64,000 bases of DNA from Anthopleura xanthogrammica (GCA_964019055.1 OZ025210.1:11871158-11935157), one strand, 5' to 3'; shown: positions 35,633-58,689, counted from the stretch's first letter. The notes: generated by a model not told the origin, from the sequence alone. Translations and numbers: made by a program.

Positions 35633-38600
35633 TCAATGCCTCAAATGGTAGATCAGTGTACACAACAGTATCAAGACAGCAATTGCAATTAAGCAAATAC
35701 ACACGGCCAGCAAGACGATAATCGTGTCCAACACCTTCTTGTCTGAAAAATAAAACGTAGTATTAAGGTGATGACACAGGTTGGGATTTTTCACGCAAGG
35801 CGGCGACGTCGCAAAAAGTAGAAATGAGTTCATCAAAGTTGTAACACACCGAGGCATTTTTCTATGCAACATGTCTCGTAATCTTGTTGAAGATTTACCG
35901 TAATTGTTGAAAGAAATTACAGAACCAAATTCTACTTTTCGCAGCAATTGAGCCAGCAATCTCGAGATTTATTACATATAGTGTAACACAACTTATCTTG
36001 CAAAGCAAAGGTCAGTCATGAGAAGCTATTATATTTCGTCGCAAGCCGTAAATTAATTAATTATAACCCTGGCATTTGCTGTCAAGTTTCAAGGAACATT
36101 GCCTAATTTAACAATCCCCTGTCAGTGCAACTGTAACACACTCTTTTATCGCGTGACAAAATTACGAGACAAGTTTCAAGGAACATTGCCTGGTGTAACA
36201 CTCTCCCGTCGGTGCAACTGTAACAAACTCTTTTATCTCGTGACAAAATTACGAGACAAGTTTCAAGGAACATTGCCTGGTGTAACACTCCCCTGTCGGT
36301 ACAACTGTAACACCCTCTTTTATCGCGTGACAAAATTACTAGACAAGTTTCAAGGAACATTGCCTGGTGTAACACTCCCCTGGCGGTGCAACTGTAACAC
36401 ACTCTTTTATCGCGTGACAATTTACGAGACAAGTTTCAAGGAACATTGCCTGGTGTAACACTCCCCTGTCAGTGGAACTGTAACACACTCTTTTATCGCG
36501 TGACAAAATTACTAGACAAGTTTCAAGGAACATTGCCTGGTGTAACACTCCCCTGTCAGTGGAACTGTAACACACTCTTTTATCGCGTGACAAAATTACT
36601 AGACAAGTTTCAAGGAACATTGCCTGGTGTAACACTCCCCTGTCGGTACAACTGTAACACACTCTTTTATCTTTTAAAAACAGTATCTATTTCTTTCTCT
36701 CAGTATTTTGAATGGTCATGGTGAGGCCATTACATACCTTCAGAGGATCGTTTGTTGTCTGATGTAGCTGACTGTGTTTTGTTTTCTGCTATATAAATGC
36801 AGTTTAAAAACATGTATAAGACTGGTTAGATAAAAAGTTGCGCATCCTTTTGCATAAGAATAAAGAGGGTTGTAAAGGGGCAAAATGGGATCTGACATTT
36901 GTCTTTTTTTGGTTTGGGAAAATTGGATTTCCTGCTTAAAAGACTAGGATTTAGCCTTTACTGCGATTTGGATTTCTTTAACTCTATAACAAAGTTATCG
37001 AGAAGGTAGTTCTGCATAACAAAAGCGATACTGAGCTCTATATATATACAGGACACGCATGAAAAACGTCTGCGCATGCTCTAAGTCCGCATGCAAATTA
37101 GTCAAAAGCGTCTTCGTGTTATTGTAGAAATATGCAAATTTGACTTTCACACTTGCCTGAAGAATAGTCTTTACAGAATGCCAAAACTTAAAGTCAGTTC
37201 TTGAAACTTAAGGCTAATTCTTTCATATTGCCTTTATCAATACATTATCTTTGTGTCACAAAAGTATACCTACTAATTTTTTTGTATACTTGGAGAAAAC
37301 AAGCATTTATTTCCTCACTAAAACTCTTGGAAAGCGTGCTGAAAGGCACGAATGCGCAAACGTTTTTCTCTAGTGTCTATATACAGCGCTAGTTGAAGAG
37401 GACTCAAGGAACTTACATATTTACAATCTCGGACATAAAACAGACGTTAGGATACGTACGGTATTCATACGAAGTAATTTCAAACTCGATTTGAAAAAAG
37501 TTGTACCTTCAGTGGTCGGTTGTAAAGGTCCAGTGGTCGGTTGTAAAGGTCCAGTGGTCGGTTGTAAAGGTCCAGTGGTCGGTATTAGAGTGGTGGTGGG
37601 CATTTGAGTGGTCGCAACTGTCAGAAAACAAGAATTGAGTGAGTAAAAGTATTACATTTCCTTGATTACATAAATTTGATGCCTGCTATCCATCCATTCA
37701 CCCATTCCTTTATTAGCTGTGAATATTGCTTTTGATGATTGGCTACTAGACAATAAGAATATTCCACGTGCATGTCAACGATTAGACGTTTTTGCGATAA
37801 CAAACATTGATTACTCGATATCTTGTGCAGTCGATTGATGAGTAATAAACATTGACTTGCAGCGTACGTAGCCAGCTCTTAGTTCTTAGTTAATTACACT
37901 CCTATCAGGTTTTTTTTGGTTAAAAGACACCGTCTGGAACTCTATTAAAAGGCTGTGGTCGAGGCTCTTTGTATGAGCAACTTTAGAACGTTTATTAATC
38001 TCCAAACCCAAAAAGCTGTTATGCCTTCAAGAATGATGTCGTCCTCTGAGGGCCAAAAAATTCAGAGAAGGCCGTCCATGAAGTTTTGTCATCCTAAATT
38101 GTGAATAAGACACAATTTTATCACTGCAGGTGAAGCAATGTATTGCACAGGGAGCCCACAGCCACTGGTAGAATCATTGATTAGTTAGCACTTAATGAGT
38201 GGTCCCGAGGGAAACAGTTAGTTTTGTTTCTCGAGAATCTCAATGTTTCCCGAGGCTCCATTTTCTCTCCATTTTGAAAATGTTTTATTTACAAAAAAAA
38301 TTTCATTATGAATTACAAAGCTTATTTTACAAAAACGAGTGGCCATGACTGAAAACAAGATGCAGTTTGCAAACGCGCCACACGAACTTTCGATGGACTT
38401 TGACCTGATCACGTGGATTTATTCCCCTCTCACGCTTTGATCACGTGCATTTATTACCCGCGCGGGAGTTATTGAGATTTATTTCCCTCCACGTGATGTA
38501 CTCTCGACCAATAAGAAAACGAGTTTGACTAGGATATATAATAAAATAAAATATATCATGCGTAAATGCACGTGCTAGCTCCCGCACGAGCTTCAAGTCT

Positions 38601-41600
38601 GAATAAATTATCAGCTGCTAAAGTTGCTAGCGTAGAATATAATGACAAGGGATGAAACTTCAAATGGGTCCCTCGAATAAAATTGCTTTTAAAAAATCAT
38701 GAAATGTCTTTTAAGCTTTAAACCTCAAAATTCTGATACTTGGAAAGTTTTTCTAACGTTCTGTGTGGACAGAAAAAATCAGCATGGACTTATGTCCGAT
38801 CTTGAAAAAATGGCAACAAATTAAAAGCTTGTTTTCGTTCTATCTGCGCCTCGAGTAAGGGGGGACGGAAGTAAAATGGAATCTTATAAATCTGACAGGT
38901 AGTCATCAAAATCGATGTTTTTACTTCCGTTCTGCATCTAAAATAACTTTTTTCTGTATCTATAATAACGATTTTGAAGGAATTTCATTGTCATTACTAT
39001 CTTCAAAAGCTTTAAACGGAAGACGCTCATTTCCGGTGCTATTGTTCATTTCCGCTTCCCTCCCCCCTTACTCGAGGCGCAGATAGAACGAAAAATTCTT
39101 GAAGTTTCATCCCTTGTCATTATATTCTACCAAGTTGCAGTGACGTACTTCCGGTTAACACGAGATGTACACGTGCCGCCGTGAGTCAGTACGTTAGCAG
39201 CTGATAATTTATTCAGACTTGAACTTCAACCAATCCAGAAACGCCAACGTGTTCGTGCATGCAGGAGCACGAGCTTTTACGCATGATAGATTTTGTTTTA
39301 AACAATGATACCAGTGGCTGTGGGCTCCCTGTGGTATTGTAAGCGTTCTTACTTTCTCTTCGTTTTGGAATTCGCATAGAGTGCTAGTTAGCATGCAACT
39401 GACGACAAGGAATTTGACCGGTGCTCAGGGCAGCTATTCATTTGCACATTCGATTTGCAATTGCTCATCAATCATTTCTTGCGAACCGTAATATTGGAAT
39501 GTGAAAATTTATCTCACATTTTAGCACGAAATATCGAGAATGTTCGTTATTGCCAAAACGTCGATTGTTCAAAATTCGTACTGTATAAAATGTACTCACC
39601 AGGTAATACAGTTACATTCATTATTGGATAAAAGTAATCCGTTGATACTCCAGTGTAATAGCAGCGCATTTTGTATGTGTTTGTATCATTAACAGTCACA
39701 TTAGCCATTCTAAACCATGCCTTGCCAACTGTTATATTCCCGATAAACGACGCGCGGCTGTCGTAGTCGTTTCCAGGTTTAACCGTTTGGCCCCCCGACT
39801 CGTATGTTACCGCCAGATAGTGGGGACTCGGGTTAGCCTTTGAACCATCCCTGATGCCATACCAACACCATCCAAAATCAATGGGCAGCAACTCCGGACG
39901 AATAGTGAGGTTTGCCTTCATATCTACAGTGCTGCCCGTAGGTACTGTTTGATTAGGTAGAGTTATAAATACATCGCCTCCAGAAACTAAAAACAAGTTA
40001 AAAGAAATCAGCAATAAATGAAGAACGCGCGGCTAAATGGCCGGCAGCCGTCCAAGGTCTTCAAAGCAAAAGGGCTGGCAGTCAAGATTTTTTATTTGTA
40101 TTTAACAATTATTATAGAAACGCTGAATTTCGTCGATCATTGTGCTTCTGATTATGGGCTTGAATTTAATTAAGTGCATGCAGCTGATCTGAAATAGTGA
40201 CGTAGAAATGACGTCACTGCAAATCCTTTGTCAGCAATGGGAAGTTCAGTTATTTTACTTGAAAAAAGCCTGAAAGGATGGATACAGTTTTGTAAACCGC
40301 ATGCTACATTCATTGGATATTACCTTTATTTTTTTGTTATGTTTTGTTTGGGGGGGGGGGGGGGGGGGGGGGGTTGCGATTTCCTGCACAGTTCGAGGAC
40401 ATTTAAACAGACAAAAACTAGAGTGACTAGAACATTTCCTGTTCAAAATTGGAAGGCGAAATACCCGTTTACGGTTAAAAAAATGAGTTTATTGTTAACT
40501 GCTACTCAGCTGTATTGAGCCTTTTGGGAGACTTCCAGCTGATCTAAAATAGTGATGTACAAACGACGTCACTGCAAAACTGAGGTGTTTTTCGGAGATA
40601 AATCTAGATTTTGAAGAAGAACTTTTGATATTTTGTATACGTTTACTTTGACATTTATCATTAAGTGAGACAATAAAATATAGAAATAATCGTTTCCCGA
40701 TTCGCCAGACTACTAAGGCCCGGGGGGGGGGGGGGGGGGACTCCCTATTGAAAGAGGGTGGGGATGCTCGCCGAAAAATCTTAAAAATGGACCCTAAAAG
40801 GGACCTGTGTTGTCAGTTTATGGGCGTGGCAGGGATAAAATTCTACCCCTAAGAGGGACCAAGCAAAAACGTATCCAAGGCTGGGTTTCTCGATTTAATT
40901 TATTAACATCAAACGCCTTCTGCTCGTATGAGTTTATGACGACGTCGTCATATACAAATCGTTAACTGAACCCTTTTATAATAGATTTTGAATAAAATGT
41001 ATAAAATAGATAAAATAGAAACCCCTAAAAGGGACCACAAAACTCAGCTGGTGGGCAACCCCTAAAAGGGACTGCGAGCATCCCCGTCCCTTCGACCTCC
41101 GAGTCCCCCCCCCCCCCCCGGGTACTAAGGATGACACTTGAGTTTTGCAAATTGTCTCGATTCTGGCTGGCTAATATTTTTCTCAGATCAGCTGGTTGTT
41201 GAACGGCTATATTTCTTCTTTATCGCTGAATAGTGGACCAGATGTCCGGTGGACGCACAAACCGATCAATCACAGCGCGCTTTGATGCTTAGCGAAGCGG
41301 CCCTAGCTTCAAGTCTCTTCCCATATATATAAACACGCGTTGCAACTCAAAATTAAACTTTGCACTTAATTTATTAAGTTTGCGTGCAATTTATTAACTT
41401 TGCACTTGAAATATTTAGTTTCGTGCAATTTATTAACTTTGCACTCGAAATATTTAGTTTTTGTGCAATTTATTAACTTTGCACTCGAAATATTTAGTTT
41501 TCGTGCAATTTATTAACTTTACACTCGAAATATTTAGTTTTCGTGCAATGGACCTCTTTAGCTTCGTATACAAATTGCCCATTTCAGACCACATGACATT

Positions 41601-42830
41601 CCCTTGAGAAATGTTCTTTTGTTGAAATATTTATACATGAAAGATTCAACTCCAAAGAGTGGCATCACATGGTCTGAAAAGGGCACAACAAACAACGAAG
41701 CTAAAAAGGTCTAAAGGGTTACGTGCAATTTATTAAGTTTGCACTCAATTTATTAAGTTTGCGTGCAATTTATTAAGTTTGCGTGCAATTTATTAAGTTT
41801 GCGTGCAATTTATTAACTTTACACTCTAAATATTTAGTTTTCGTGCAATGGACCTCTTTAGCTTCGTATACAAATTGCCCATTTCAGACCACATGACATT
41901 CCCTTGAGAAATGTTCTTTTGTTGAAATATTTACACATGAAAGAATCAACTCCCAAGAGTGGCATCACGTGGTCTGAAATGGGCACAACAAACAACGAAG
42001 ATAAAAAGGTCTAAAGGTCTAAAGGTTTACGTGCAATTTATTAAGTTTGCACTCGAAATATTAAGTTTGCACTCAATTTATTAAGTTTGCACTAAATTTA
42101 TTAAGTTTGCACTCAAAATATTAAGTTTGCACTCAATTTATTAAGTTTGCGTGCAATTTATTAAGCCTTTGCACTCAAAATATTAAGTTTGAACTCACAT
42201 TATTAAGTTTGCGTGCAAGTTATTAAGTTTTTTAAATATTTAGTTTTCGTGCAATTTATAAAGTTTGCCCTCGAAATATTAAGTTTGCACTCAATTTATT
42301 AAGTTTGCTTGTAATTTATTAACTTTACACTCAAAATATTTAGTTTTCGTGCAATATACCTCTTTAGCTTCGTATGCAAATTGCCCATTTCAGACCACAT
42401 GACATTCCCTTGAGAAATATTCTTTTGTTGAAATATTTACACATGAAAGAATCAATTCCCAAGAGTGGCATCACATGTTCTGAAATGGGCACGACAAACA
42501 ACGAAGATAAAAAGGTCTAAAGGTCTAAAGCTAGGTTTTCGTGCAATTTATTAAGCTTGCACTCAAAATATTAAGTTCGCATGCGAAATATTAAGTTTGT
42601 ACTCAGTTTATTAAGTTTGCTTCAAAATCTTCTTGATATTAAACCTAAATTATGGCAAATTTAGTCTTAAATACAATGGTCCTAAGATTTGGAATTCTGT
42701 ATCCGAAAATCTTAAATCCCCTTTAACAACTTTAAATACAAACTTAAATAAAGAATCTTAAATAATTATTAGTTGATCATATTGCTCTGCACTTAAAATT
42801 TAAATCCTTAAATCCTTATTTATTTCTTTT

Positions 42831-42928
<98 letters not shown>

Positions 42929-43386
42929 TATATATACATACATATATATTCACTCGTCCTCATAATCATCAATTCTTTTCTTCTTTCCCTGTTAATATTG
43001 CAATGTTTGTTATCTTGTTTTTTTTTTGGCACCACTTTATATTGATACATATATCCTCTACATCAGTACATCCCAGTATAACTATTTTATTGTATGTTTG
43101 TAAAAGGCATAGGATACCTGACTTTGATTAGTGTTCATGATCAAAGTTTTCCATGCAATTTCTAAAGGTCTCTAAATGGTCAAAAGTCGAAAATTGTTCA
43201 GGATATACTTTGGGCATGCAGTTTGGATTTCATAAGTCCTACCGACAAATTTGACTGCCAGCCATGTAATTTTGTTTTTTATTTATTTATTTTTTATTAC
43301 GAATCCCCAAAACTTTATTTTTACCCGACGCATCACAACTATAAAGAGTTGGCAAAACTTGAATTTATCCTGTTCATGCTATATGG

Positions 43387-43431
<45 letters not shown>

Positions 43432-43506
43432 ACAAATACCTGGATGAATAAGCAGGAAAACAGCATGTAGAAGTAGGGCTTCGAGAACAACAGCTTGAGC
43501 TTTCAT
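35633..43506 (-). CDS. Receptor gene 3: single-Ig mucin-stalk transmembrane protein
   Basis: Exons: 43440-43506 signal (identical peptide to gene 2), 39600-39986 Ig (129 residues), 37507-37617 stalk, 36738-36785 linker, 35633-35742 transmembrane and stop. GT-AG and phase 1 throughout. The stalk has about three TTGPLQP units. The Ig domain has GWCWYGI and YKMRCYYTG. The membrane span is about [25 protein letters not shown] with a YHLRH tail. Its introns are almost identical to those of gene 2, yet the Ig exon differs at many positions, mostly in predicted loops. The Ig-to-stalk intron holds a 1.2 kb nested insertion that gene 2 lacks. Confidence 0.88.
36083..36672. repeat. 87-bp intronic minisatellite, ~7 units (receptor gene 3)
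   Basis: Same family as 26886-27580, without the CATGTA variants. The unit variants differ from those in gene 2, so the arrays have turned over independently. Confidence 0.92.
38146..39333. mobile_element. Family F element, 1.2 kb, with nested inserts
   Basis: Ends CACAGGGAGCCCACAGCC and inverse, flanked by GTATTG on both sides. The matching sites at ~29405 and ~61165 read through without it, giving a true empty site. Inside are a second inverted-repeat element (about 38640-39125, arms AATGACAAGGGATGAAACTT and inverse) with a further pair around CTCGAGTAAGGGGG. Confidence 0.92.
40540..41190. mobile_element. MITE family E with nested insertion, block B
   Basis: Block B copy of the nested pair at 30610-31260. 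The inner insert is about 40718-41122. Confidence 0.8.
41353..42620. repeat. AT-rich satellite with embedded family G MITEs, block B
   Basis: Copy of 31425-32695, MITEs included (about 41550-41710, 41850-42011, 42357-42519). Confidence 0.88.
42626..42764 (+). pseudogene. Non-LTR RT C-terminal remnant, block B
   Basis: Duplicate of 32702-32840, same frame. Confidence 0.65.
42835..42938. repeat. (AT)n microsatellite, block B
   Basis: Longer allele of the repeat at 32911. Confidence 0.95.
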
Positions 43507-43798
43507 CTTCTATAAAAGACGCGAGAGTGCCTAGCAAGCTAAGTGTATCGTGAAATACAAGCTTTCAGTAGAGTGATTTTACTTATATAGCGTGTGAAAA
43601 ATTAAGCCTAATCTACATTGTTTTTTTCCTGGTCGAGTATCCTAAAAATTGTGCGTTTTGATTGGCTGTTTAAGCGAGCGCTGAACCGTCTCGATGTTGA
43701 AGAAGCGAATACAAAGCCGATTTTAAAGCCATGATTAACCAAGAAAATCGTGAACAATGAAAGTAGGGTTAACGTGTGTTGTTTTGTGCCCTTAAATT

Positions 43799-44075
43799 CA
43801 CAGCACAGCACAGCACAGCACAGCACAGCACAGCACAGCACAGCACAGCACAGCACAGCACAGCACAGCACAGCACAGCACAGCACAGCACAGCACAGCA
43901 CAGCACAGCACAGCACAGCACAGCACAGCACAGCACAGCACAGCACAGCACAGCACAGCACAGCACAGCACAGCACAGCACAGCACAGCACAGCACAGCA
44001 CAGCACAGCACAGCACAGCACAGCACAGCACAGCACAGCACAGCACAGCACAGCACAGCACAGCACAGCACAGCA
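43799..44075. repeat. (CAGCA)n pentamer satellite, block B
   Basis: About 55 units without interruption, upstream of the signal exon of receptor gene 3. Confidence 0.97.
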
Positions 44076-45520
44076 GTTGGAAAAGCTAGAAAACCACTCC
44101 TAAATACGGCCTTTTGAAACAAGATGGAAGCCATTTTCAACTGTAATCAAAGGAAGGTCAAAACGACTTTTAAAAAAATGAATCCTAGGGACCATTTTGG
44201 TCAGGTTTTTTCGGGAGTTTGTGGTTTAAAAGACGGTGAAATCGTGGTTTAAAGTGTGTTATGTTGTTCAAGATGGCGGCTTGACTCTCCTCCCTTGTTA
44301 AATGATATTGACCCAAATCCACACGTATAGTACTAATAGAATACTATAGGGGAATTATATTGCAAAACAAAGGCGCGCGCGAAAAAAATGTTCTAGTGCA
44401 TTTTTTACTGATTATTTTGCTCGTTCGTATGATAGAGGACGTTATCTTGACCTGGAATAAAAAAAATATTAAACGCGATTTTTTCCGATTTTATTTTCAC
44501 CTTTTACTTTTATCTAAATTGGGCTCCCTGTGTTTCTACCTCATAGCTACTGTACGTAACAACTGTTTATATAAAACTTGGGCGGGAATGAGAATTAATG
44601 AATATGCGGGGTGGCCGGGGATTTATCGATCAGGGTGCGAATAAGAATTAGTAGGGTAAATCATTGAGAACACTTTTCGCTTTATTTTAGCGGTTTTCGT
44701 GAGCAGCTGGACCCGGAAATACGCCATTTCTACCAACATAAATGAATAAATGAATGAAAATTCTAAATGTATTTCCAAAAACTACGTAATTTAGATTGAA
44801 CAAAGTGTAATTATACGTTTATAGAATAATATTGGAAAGGCCAGCATTGCGAAATTCAGCTTACGTAAATTAAGCCAGATCTCGAAATTATCCTGATATC
44901 TAAATAACATGTACAATACTCTCTGGGTATACTGACTGTTTCTTGTTATTGTATCTACACAAAAAATGTACCCCATGTAAAGGAATACGGAATCCATAAA
45001 AAAAATAATGATTTTGGAATCGGATTCCAACACTTGAAATCTCGGGAATCCATCTCATGTATGGACACAGGTAGCCCAAGCTGGGATTCGGATTAAGCCA
45101 GTTTTAGCATTTTTTAAAATCCAAATTCTAACCAGGCAGGGCGATAGAGGTATAACTTCTCAAAGGTCATCTAAGATTTCTTTACTTTATTTCACATTTT
45201 AACTATTTTATTGAGGTTTTTTATAGTTCCCCATACATTTTCTTATAATATGACACCACAGAAACCCAGCTTGGGCTACCTGTGGTATGGATTCCGGAAT
45301 CCAATTTCTTTGGAATCCAATGACATTGTACAAGATATGCCATCAAGTGCGGCTAAAGCAATCTGGAAATCAAAAATTTGGAATCTGGAATCCGGCTCAT
45401 GGAATCCGCAGGAATCCGGCATTATTCCGGATTCCCTTACATACGGCGAAAAGTTTGACAATACACAACACATGGATCCATGGTCCATCAGTTTTTATCA
45501 GCCCAGGGTTTTCAAGATTT

Positions 45521-54713
<9,193 letters not shown>

Positions 54714-55572
54714 CTTCTGAAAGATCGACGCCAGAGTGCCTAGCAAGTTACGGTAAGTGTATCGTGAATTACAAGCTTTCCATGGCGAGACATTTTGGAC
54801 ATCAATGGGCGGAGATTATTATTCATGACAAAATCAGCCGTCAATCATGTTCACAGAATCGTGGCTTGTGATTGGCTGCTGACATTATGCTGCTTAGTAA
54901 ACAAGAAAGTCTAGTTCGGACTTCCAACTAATTCAGTGCGAATTTTGCTCAACTTTATATTGTAATTTGATTATCCTATATTTTATAAGTGTACTTTATT
55001 TTCATATTTTCTAAGTGGATGACCTATGACGGCGGAAATTCAAACAAATATATTTTTAGTCCTTGGCTTTTTTCTCCTCATCCTCGTGTACGATTTTTCT
55101 GAAAGTTTTAGAATCTTATCATCTATTACAGGTACAGCTTGTGTACAAATTTGAATGGCAAATTTTGGGCAGGCAAAAAGTTATGTCGATCATCTAAAAT
55201 GGAACCGAAAATTTGAGGCATACAAAATATTGGGCTGTAGAAAGATAACCAATTAAAAAATGACCTTGAAATTTTGATATATCTGTCTTCAGGTAGTGCT
55301 TGTATAACTCACGAAAAATCAGCGTCAAATCTTAATCACTCATTAAATAAATATTTATTTACTAAAGGCCGTTAGATACATCGAATATGAAAGTTTTCCT
55401 CAAACGGCGCCAAGTTTTTTCTTTAAACTTCCTACATCAATAGATCATAGCCATATCTAGAATGTGGGGAAACTTCTACAGCTTATCCTATCGAAACTTC
55501 TGAGATATATTTTTTTAAAGTCAAGCATCGCACATTGCTGGAGAAAATTATGTATTGTTATTAAATTGAATT

Positions 55573-55861
55573 ACAGTCAAACTAAGAAAACCGTGAACAC
55601 CTAAAATATGTCTGGAATGTTTATGTGTTTGATCACAGCGCGGTCACGCAAAGTATTTTCCCGTTTAAATTAAAGTTTCAAACTTCATATTTTAGTTTTA
55701 TTCTCGTGAAATTAGAAGTTTCTATTCGAGACAGACGGATACACGAAAGAATGGTTCAATACAATCTTTTTTCATGGTGTTGGGAAACATCTTTTTTACG
55801 AGCAACGGCCTCAATAAACATACATATTTTAGGTGTTCACGGTTTTCTTAGTTTAACTGTG
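55573..55861. mobile_element. MITE family A, second copy
   Basis: Same arms as 2431-2728, with a few internal deletions (GGAATG lost from the right arm). Confidence 0.85.
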
Positions 55862-56490
55862 ATTATCTCCAGCGATGTGCGTTCTTCAAAACCCTTCAAA
55901 AGTAAAAAGCCTTATACCGGTTCTTAATCACTAGATTCTTAGTTGTGGGTTTTTACTTTATTCCTATCCTAATGTACAGTGATTTGCTCTTTAGATGTAG
56001 TAAGTATAATGTTTCGGATGGAATGCACTAAAAATAAAATAAATTATTGTTTATTTTACTTTAGACAATATTACATGACCCAAAATGCATTTCGGTCTCG
56101 GAATGCATTATTCAGTCTGCAGTAATCAACGTTTTTTGAAGTAGCTGTATATTATATAGATATTGGTCGATCAAAATTACATAATTGTCTAAATATATGA
56201 CATTTACACACACATATACACATATAGTAATTACAAGAAGAAGAAAAAAACAGAAAAAAAACAAAAACCAAAAAAAAAATACATAAATAAAAACAAGAAA
56301 AAATGCTATGATTTTTCTTCACACCTGTCGTTAATTCTCAACATGTTTAAATCAAGTTCTCGCTGCCATTTCCAGTCTATTTATTTCTATTTGGCCCGTT
56401 CAGAGAGCCCAGCAGTAGCTGAACATGCCTACAAAAATGGACATTGCCCTGGTTAGAACGATGTTGAATAAGTAGATCGTTCCCTTTTCG
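55862..56490. other. Intergenic, nothing recognised
   Basis: A-rich sequence between receptor genes 4 and 5; no gene or repeat supported. Confidence 0.5.
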
Positions 56491-56494
56491 ACTA

Positions 56495-57212
56495 TATGTG
56501 TAGAATAATAAGATAGCAGGATAGCAATCACGGTTAGTAAAGACTATATGTGTAGAATAGCAGGATAGCAGTCACGGCTAGTAAAGACTATATGTGTAGA
56601 ATAGCAGGATAGCAGTCACGGTTAGTAAAGACTATATGTGTAGAATAGCAGGATAGCAGTCACGGTTAGTAAAGACTATATGTGTAGAATAGCAGAATAG
56701 CAGGATAGCAGTCACGGTTAGTAAAGACTATATGTGTAGAATAGCAGGATAGCAGTCACGGTTAGTAAAGACTATATGTGTAGAATAGCAGAATAGCAGG
56801 ATAGCAGTCACGGTTAGTAAAGACTATATGTGTAGAATAGCAAGATAGCAGGATAGCAGTCACGGTGAGTAAAGACTACATGTGTATAATAGCTAGCAGG
56901 ATAGCAGTCACGGTGAGTAAAGACTAATTGTGTATAATAGCTAGCAGGATAGCAGTCACGGTGAGTAAAGACTACATGTGTATAATAGTTAGCAGGATAG
57001 CAGTCACGGTGAGTAAAGACTATATGTGTAGAATAGCAAGATAGCAGGATAGCAGTCACGGTTAGTAAAGACTATATGTGTAGAATAGCAAGATAGCAGG
57101 ATAGCAGTCACGGTGAGTAAAGACTAATTGTGTATAATAGCTAGTAGGATAGCAGTCACGGTGAGTAAAGACTACATGTGTATAATAGCTAGCAGGATAG
57201 CAGTCACGGTTT
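56495..57212. repeat. 44-bp minisatellite with variants, ~15 units
   Basis: The unit is AGACTATATGTGTAGAATAG, CAGGATAGCAGTCACGGT, TAGTAA; some units carry an extra AATAGCAG. Frames on the minus strand through it are artefacts. Confidence 0.93.
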
Positions 57213-57527
57213 AAGCTATTAATTAAGCTACGGCCATAATTTCACGACAAATCAAAGTACACATGCCAATGCTTCTCTCCAGTACGCTCAAAGTAGCATT
57301 CTTTCTAAAACGTGAATGCTAGAAGATATTTTCTTCCATAATAAATTCACTTCTGACTCTGTAGGTTGGCTTGTGATGGTCGCGATAATGGGTCCTACGC
57401 TCGAATTGTATTCTGGTTAGCTTTTTAAAACCCTAACGGGGGTAGACAGCGTCCATTTTCGGCAAACAACCCCTAACTTACTAGGGTCTCCTAGTGTCCT
57501 TTTGGCTAATGGCTCATTGTTTTCTCT

Positions 57528-57700
57528 CAACCAATCAAAAATCATGAGGGTACACGTGGGATCATATTTATAAATTCGAATAGTTTTCCCTGAGGAAGCC
57601 ATTGAATACAAAAATACATTGAATGGCTTCCTCAGGGAAGACTATTCGAATTTATAAATCTGATGCCACGTGTACCCTCATGATTTTTGATTAGAAGACT
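57528..57700. mobile_element. Foldback repeat with ~80-bp arms
   Basis: AATCATGAGGGTACACGTGG, ATTTATAAATTCGAATAG and CTGAGGAAGCCATT pair with their inverse at 57620-57695 around a ~20 bp centre. Confidence 0.85.
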
Positions 57701-58242
57701 TGGCTTACTTGCTTGAACAGATAAATATTTTGCTTATCGAGCAGAAAAGTATGATAGTCGAACCACACACACCGACAGGAGCGTACGCGATCTAGATCTA
57801 GATCGCACGATGCAGGCACGTGATAGAACGCACGATGCAGGCACGTGATTTATCGGCTTAAAGCTCGTGCAATTACAAGAATTTTCAAAACATCACTCGT
57901 ACCTTTTAAATTCCAAATTATACTCGAGGTCGTGCGATTTCCTATACGAACGAAACACGTTCAAATTTGGCAGACTTACTATAAATCTTGAAATGCTTTA
58001 TCAGACGACAAAAACATTTTCTCATTAGATTAAAATTCAAAACTCGCCCCAGTCCCTTGCTCGTTTCCAAAGTGGCCAATATCGAAAGTGGTCTATTAAA
58101 GTACTAACAATAATGATTAAGGAGTTATTACTATATTAAACTTAGGGGGAAAACACGAAAACGAGGCCACAAAGGCCAGGAGTGCCTTTTCCATACCAAT
58201 CATTTAAAATTCAAATAGCAATTATAACTCTGCAGGCTTTGA
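57701..58242. other. Intergenic, with a short CTAGAT palindrome
   Basis: GATCTAGATCTAGATC (57789-57804) and a tandem CACGATGCAGGCACGTGAT pair. No gene seen. Confidence 0.5.
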
Positions 58243-58680
58243 TAATCTTAATCTCAACCAAGTTGAGAGGACACGAATAGAAGTGGAAAAAACTGACGCC
58301 GCCCATACTTCCCTAACTTTCACAAAGTTTCCTTTCACAAAGTTACCCACCTACATCGACTTTCCTTACTTTTTACGACTTGTTACACTTGGTGTCCCAA
58401 ATTAGTTTCCTGTGGGCTTTTTCGTTGCTTGTGCAGCATTTTCTTAATTTACTGCCAGCACGAGTGGGTGAATAAAAGTCTCTTCAAGTTATTCAAAAAC
58501 AGCCTGTCTTCAACGATCAGCCAATTGCCAACTCGTTCTATGAAGTATAACTGTCACAGAACTCAAGGGTATGGTTCTCGAAAATTATCGAGCTGGTATT
58601 GGCTTCGTCAAGCTGACTCATGAAAAGATCAAGTTCCATCTCGTTTTCATGGTGGTAGCTTATACAAGTAGTAAGTTGTT
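58243..58680 (+). pseudogene. Pseudogene of the 204-residue membrane protein
   Basis: Clearly related to 9045-9659: CAAGTTGAGAG, AAGTTACCCACCTACATC, CAGCACGAGTGGGTGAAT, GAACTCAAGGGTATGG and GATCAAGTTCCA. It has stops, frameshifts and deletions, including most of the first two membrane spans and the segment before the last. It lies 49 kb from the intact gene in the same orientation. Confidence 0.85.
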
Positions 58681-58689
58681 GTGTCACAC

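Larger units (their letters stand above)
28960..35740. repeat. Segmental duplication block A
   Basis: Nearly identical to block B (about 37710-45630), offset 9.9 kb over most of its length. The blocks differ by microsatellite lengths, homopolymer lengths, one 1.2 kb insertion in B, and the Ig exon. Recent tandem duplication, or two haplotypes assembled in series. Confidence 0.85.

Noticed and set aside
56495..57212. CRISPR-like array
   Set aside because: Direct tandem units without unique spacers, in a eukaryotic sequence; an ordinary minisatellite.
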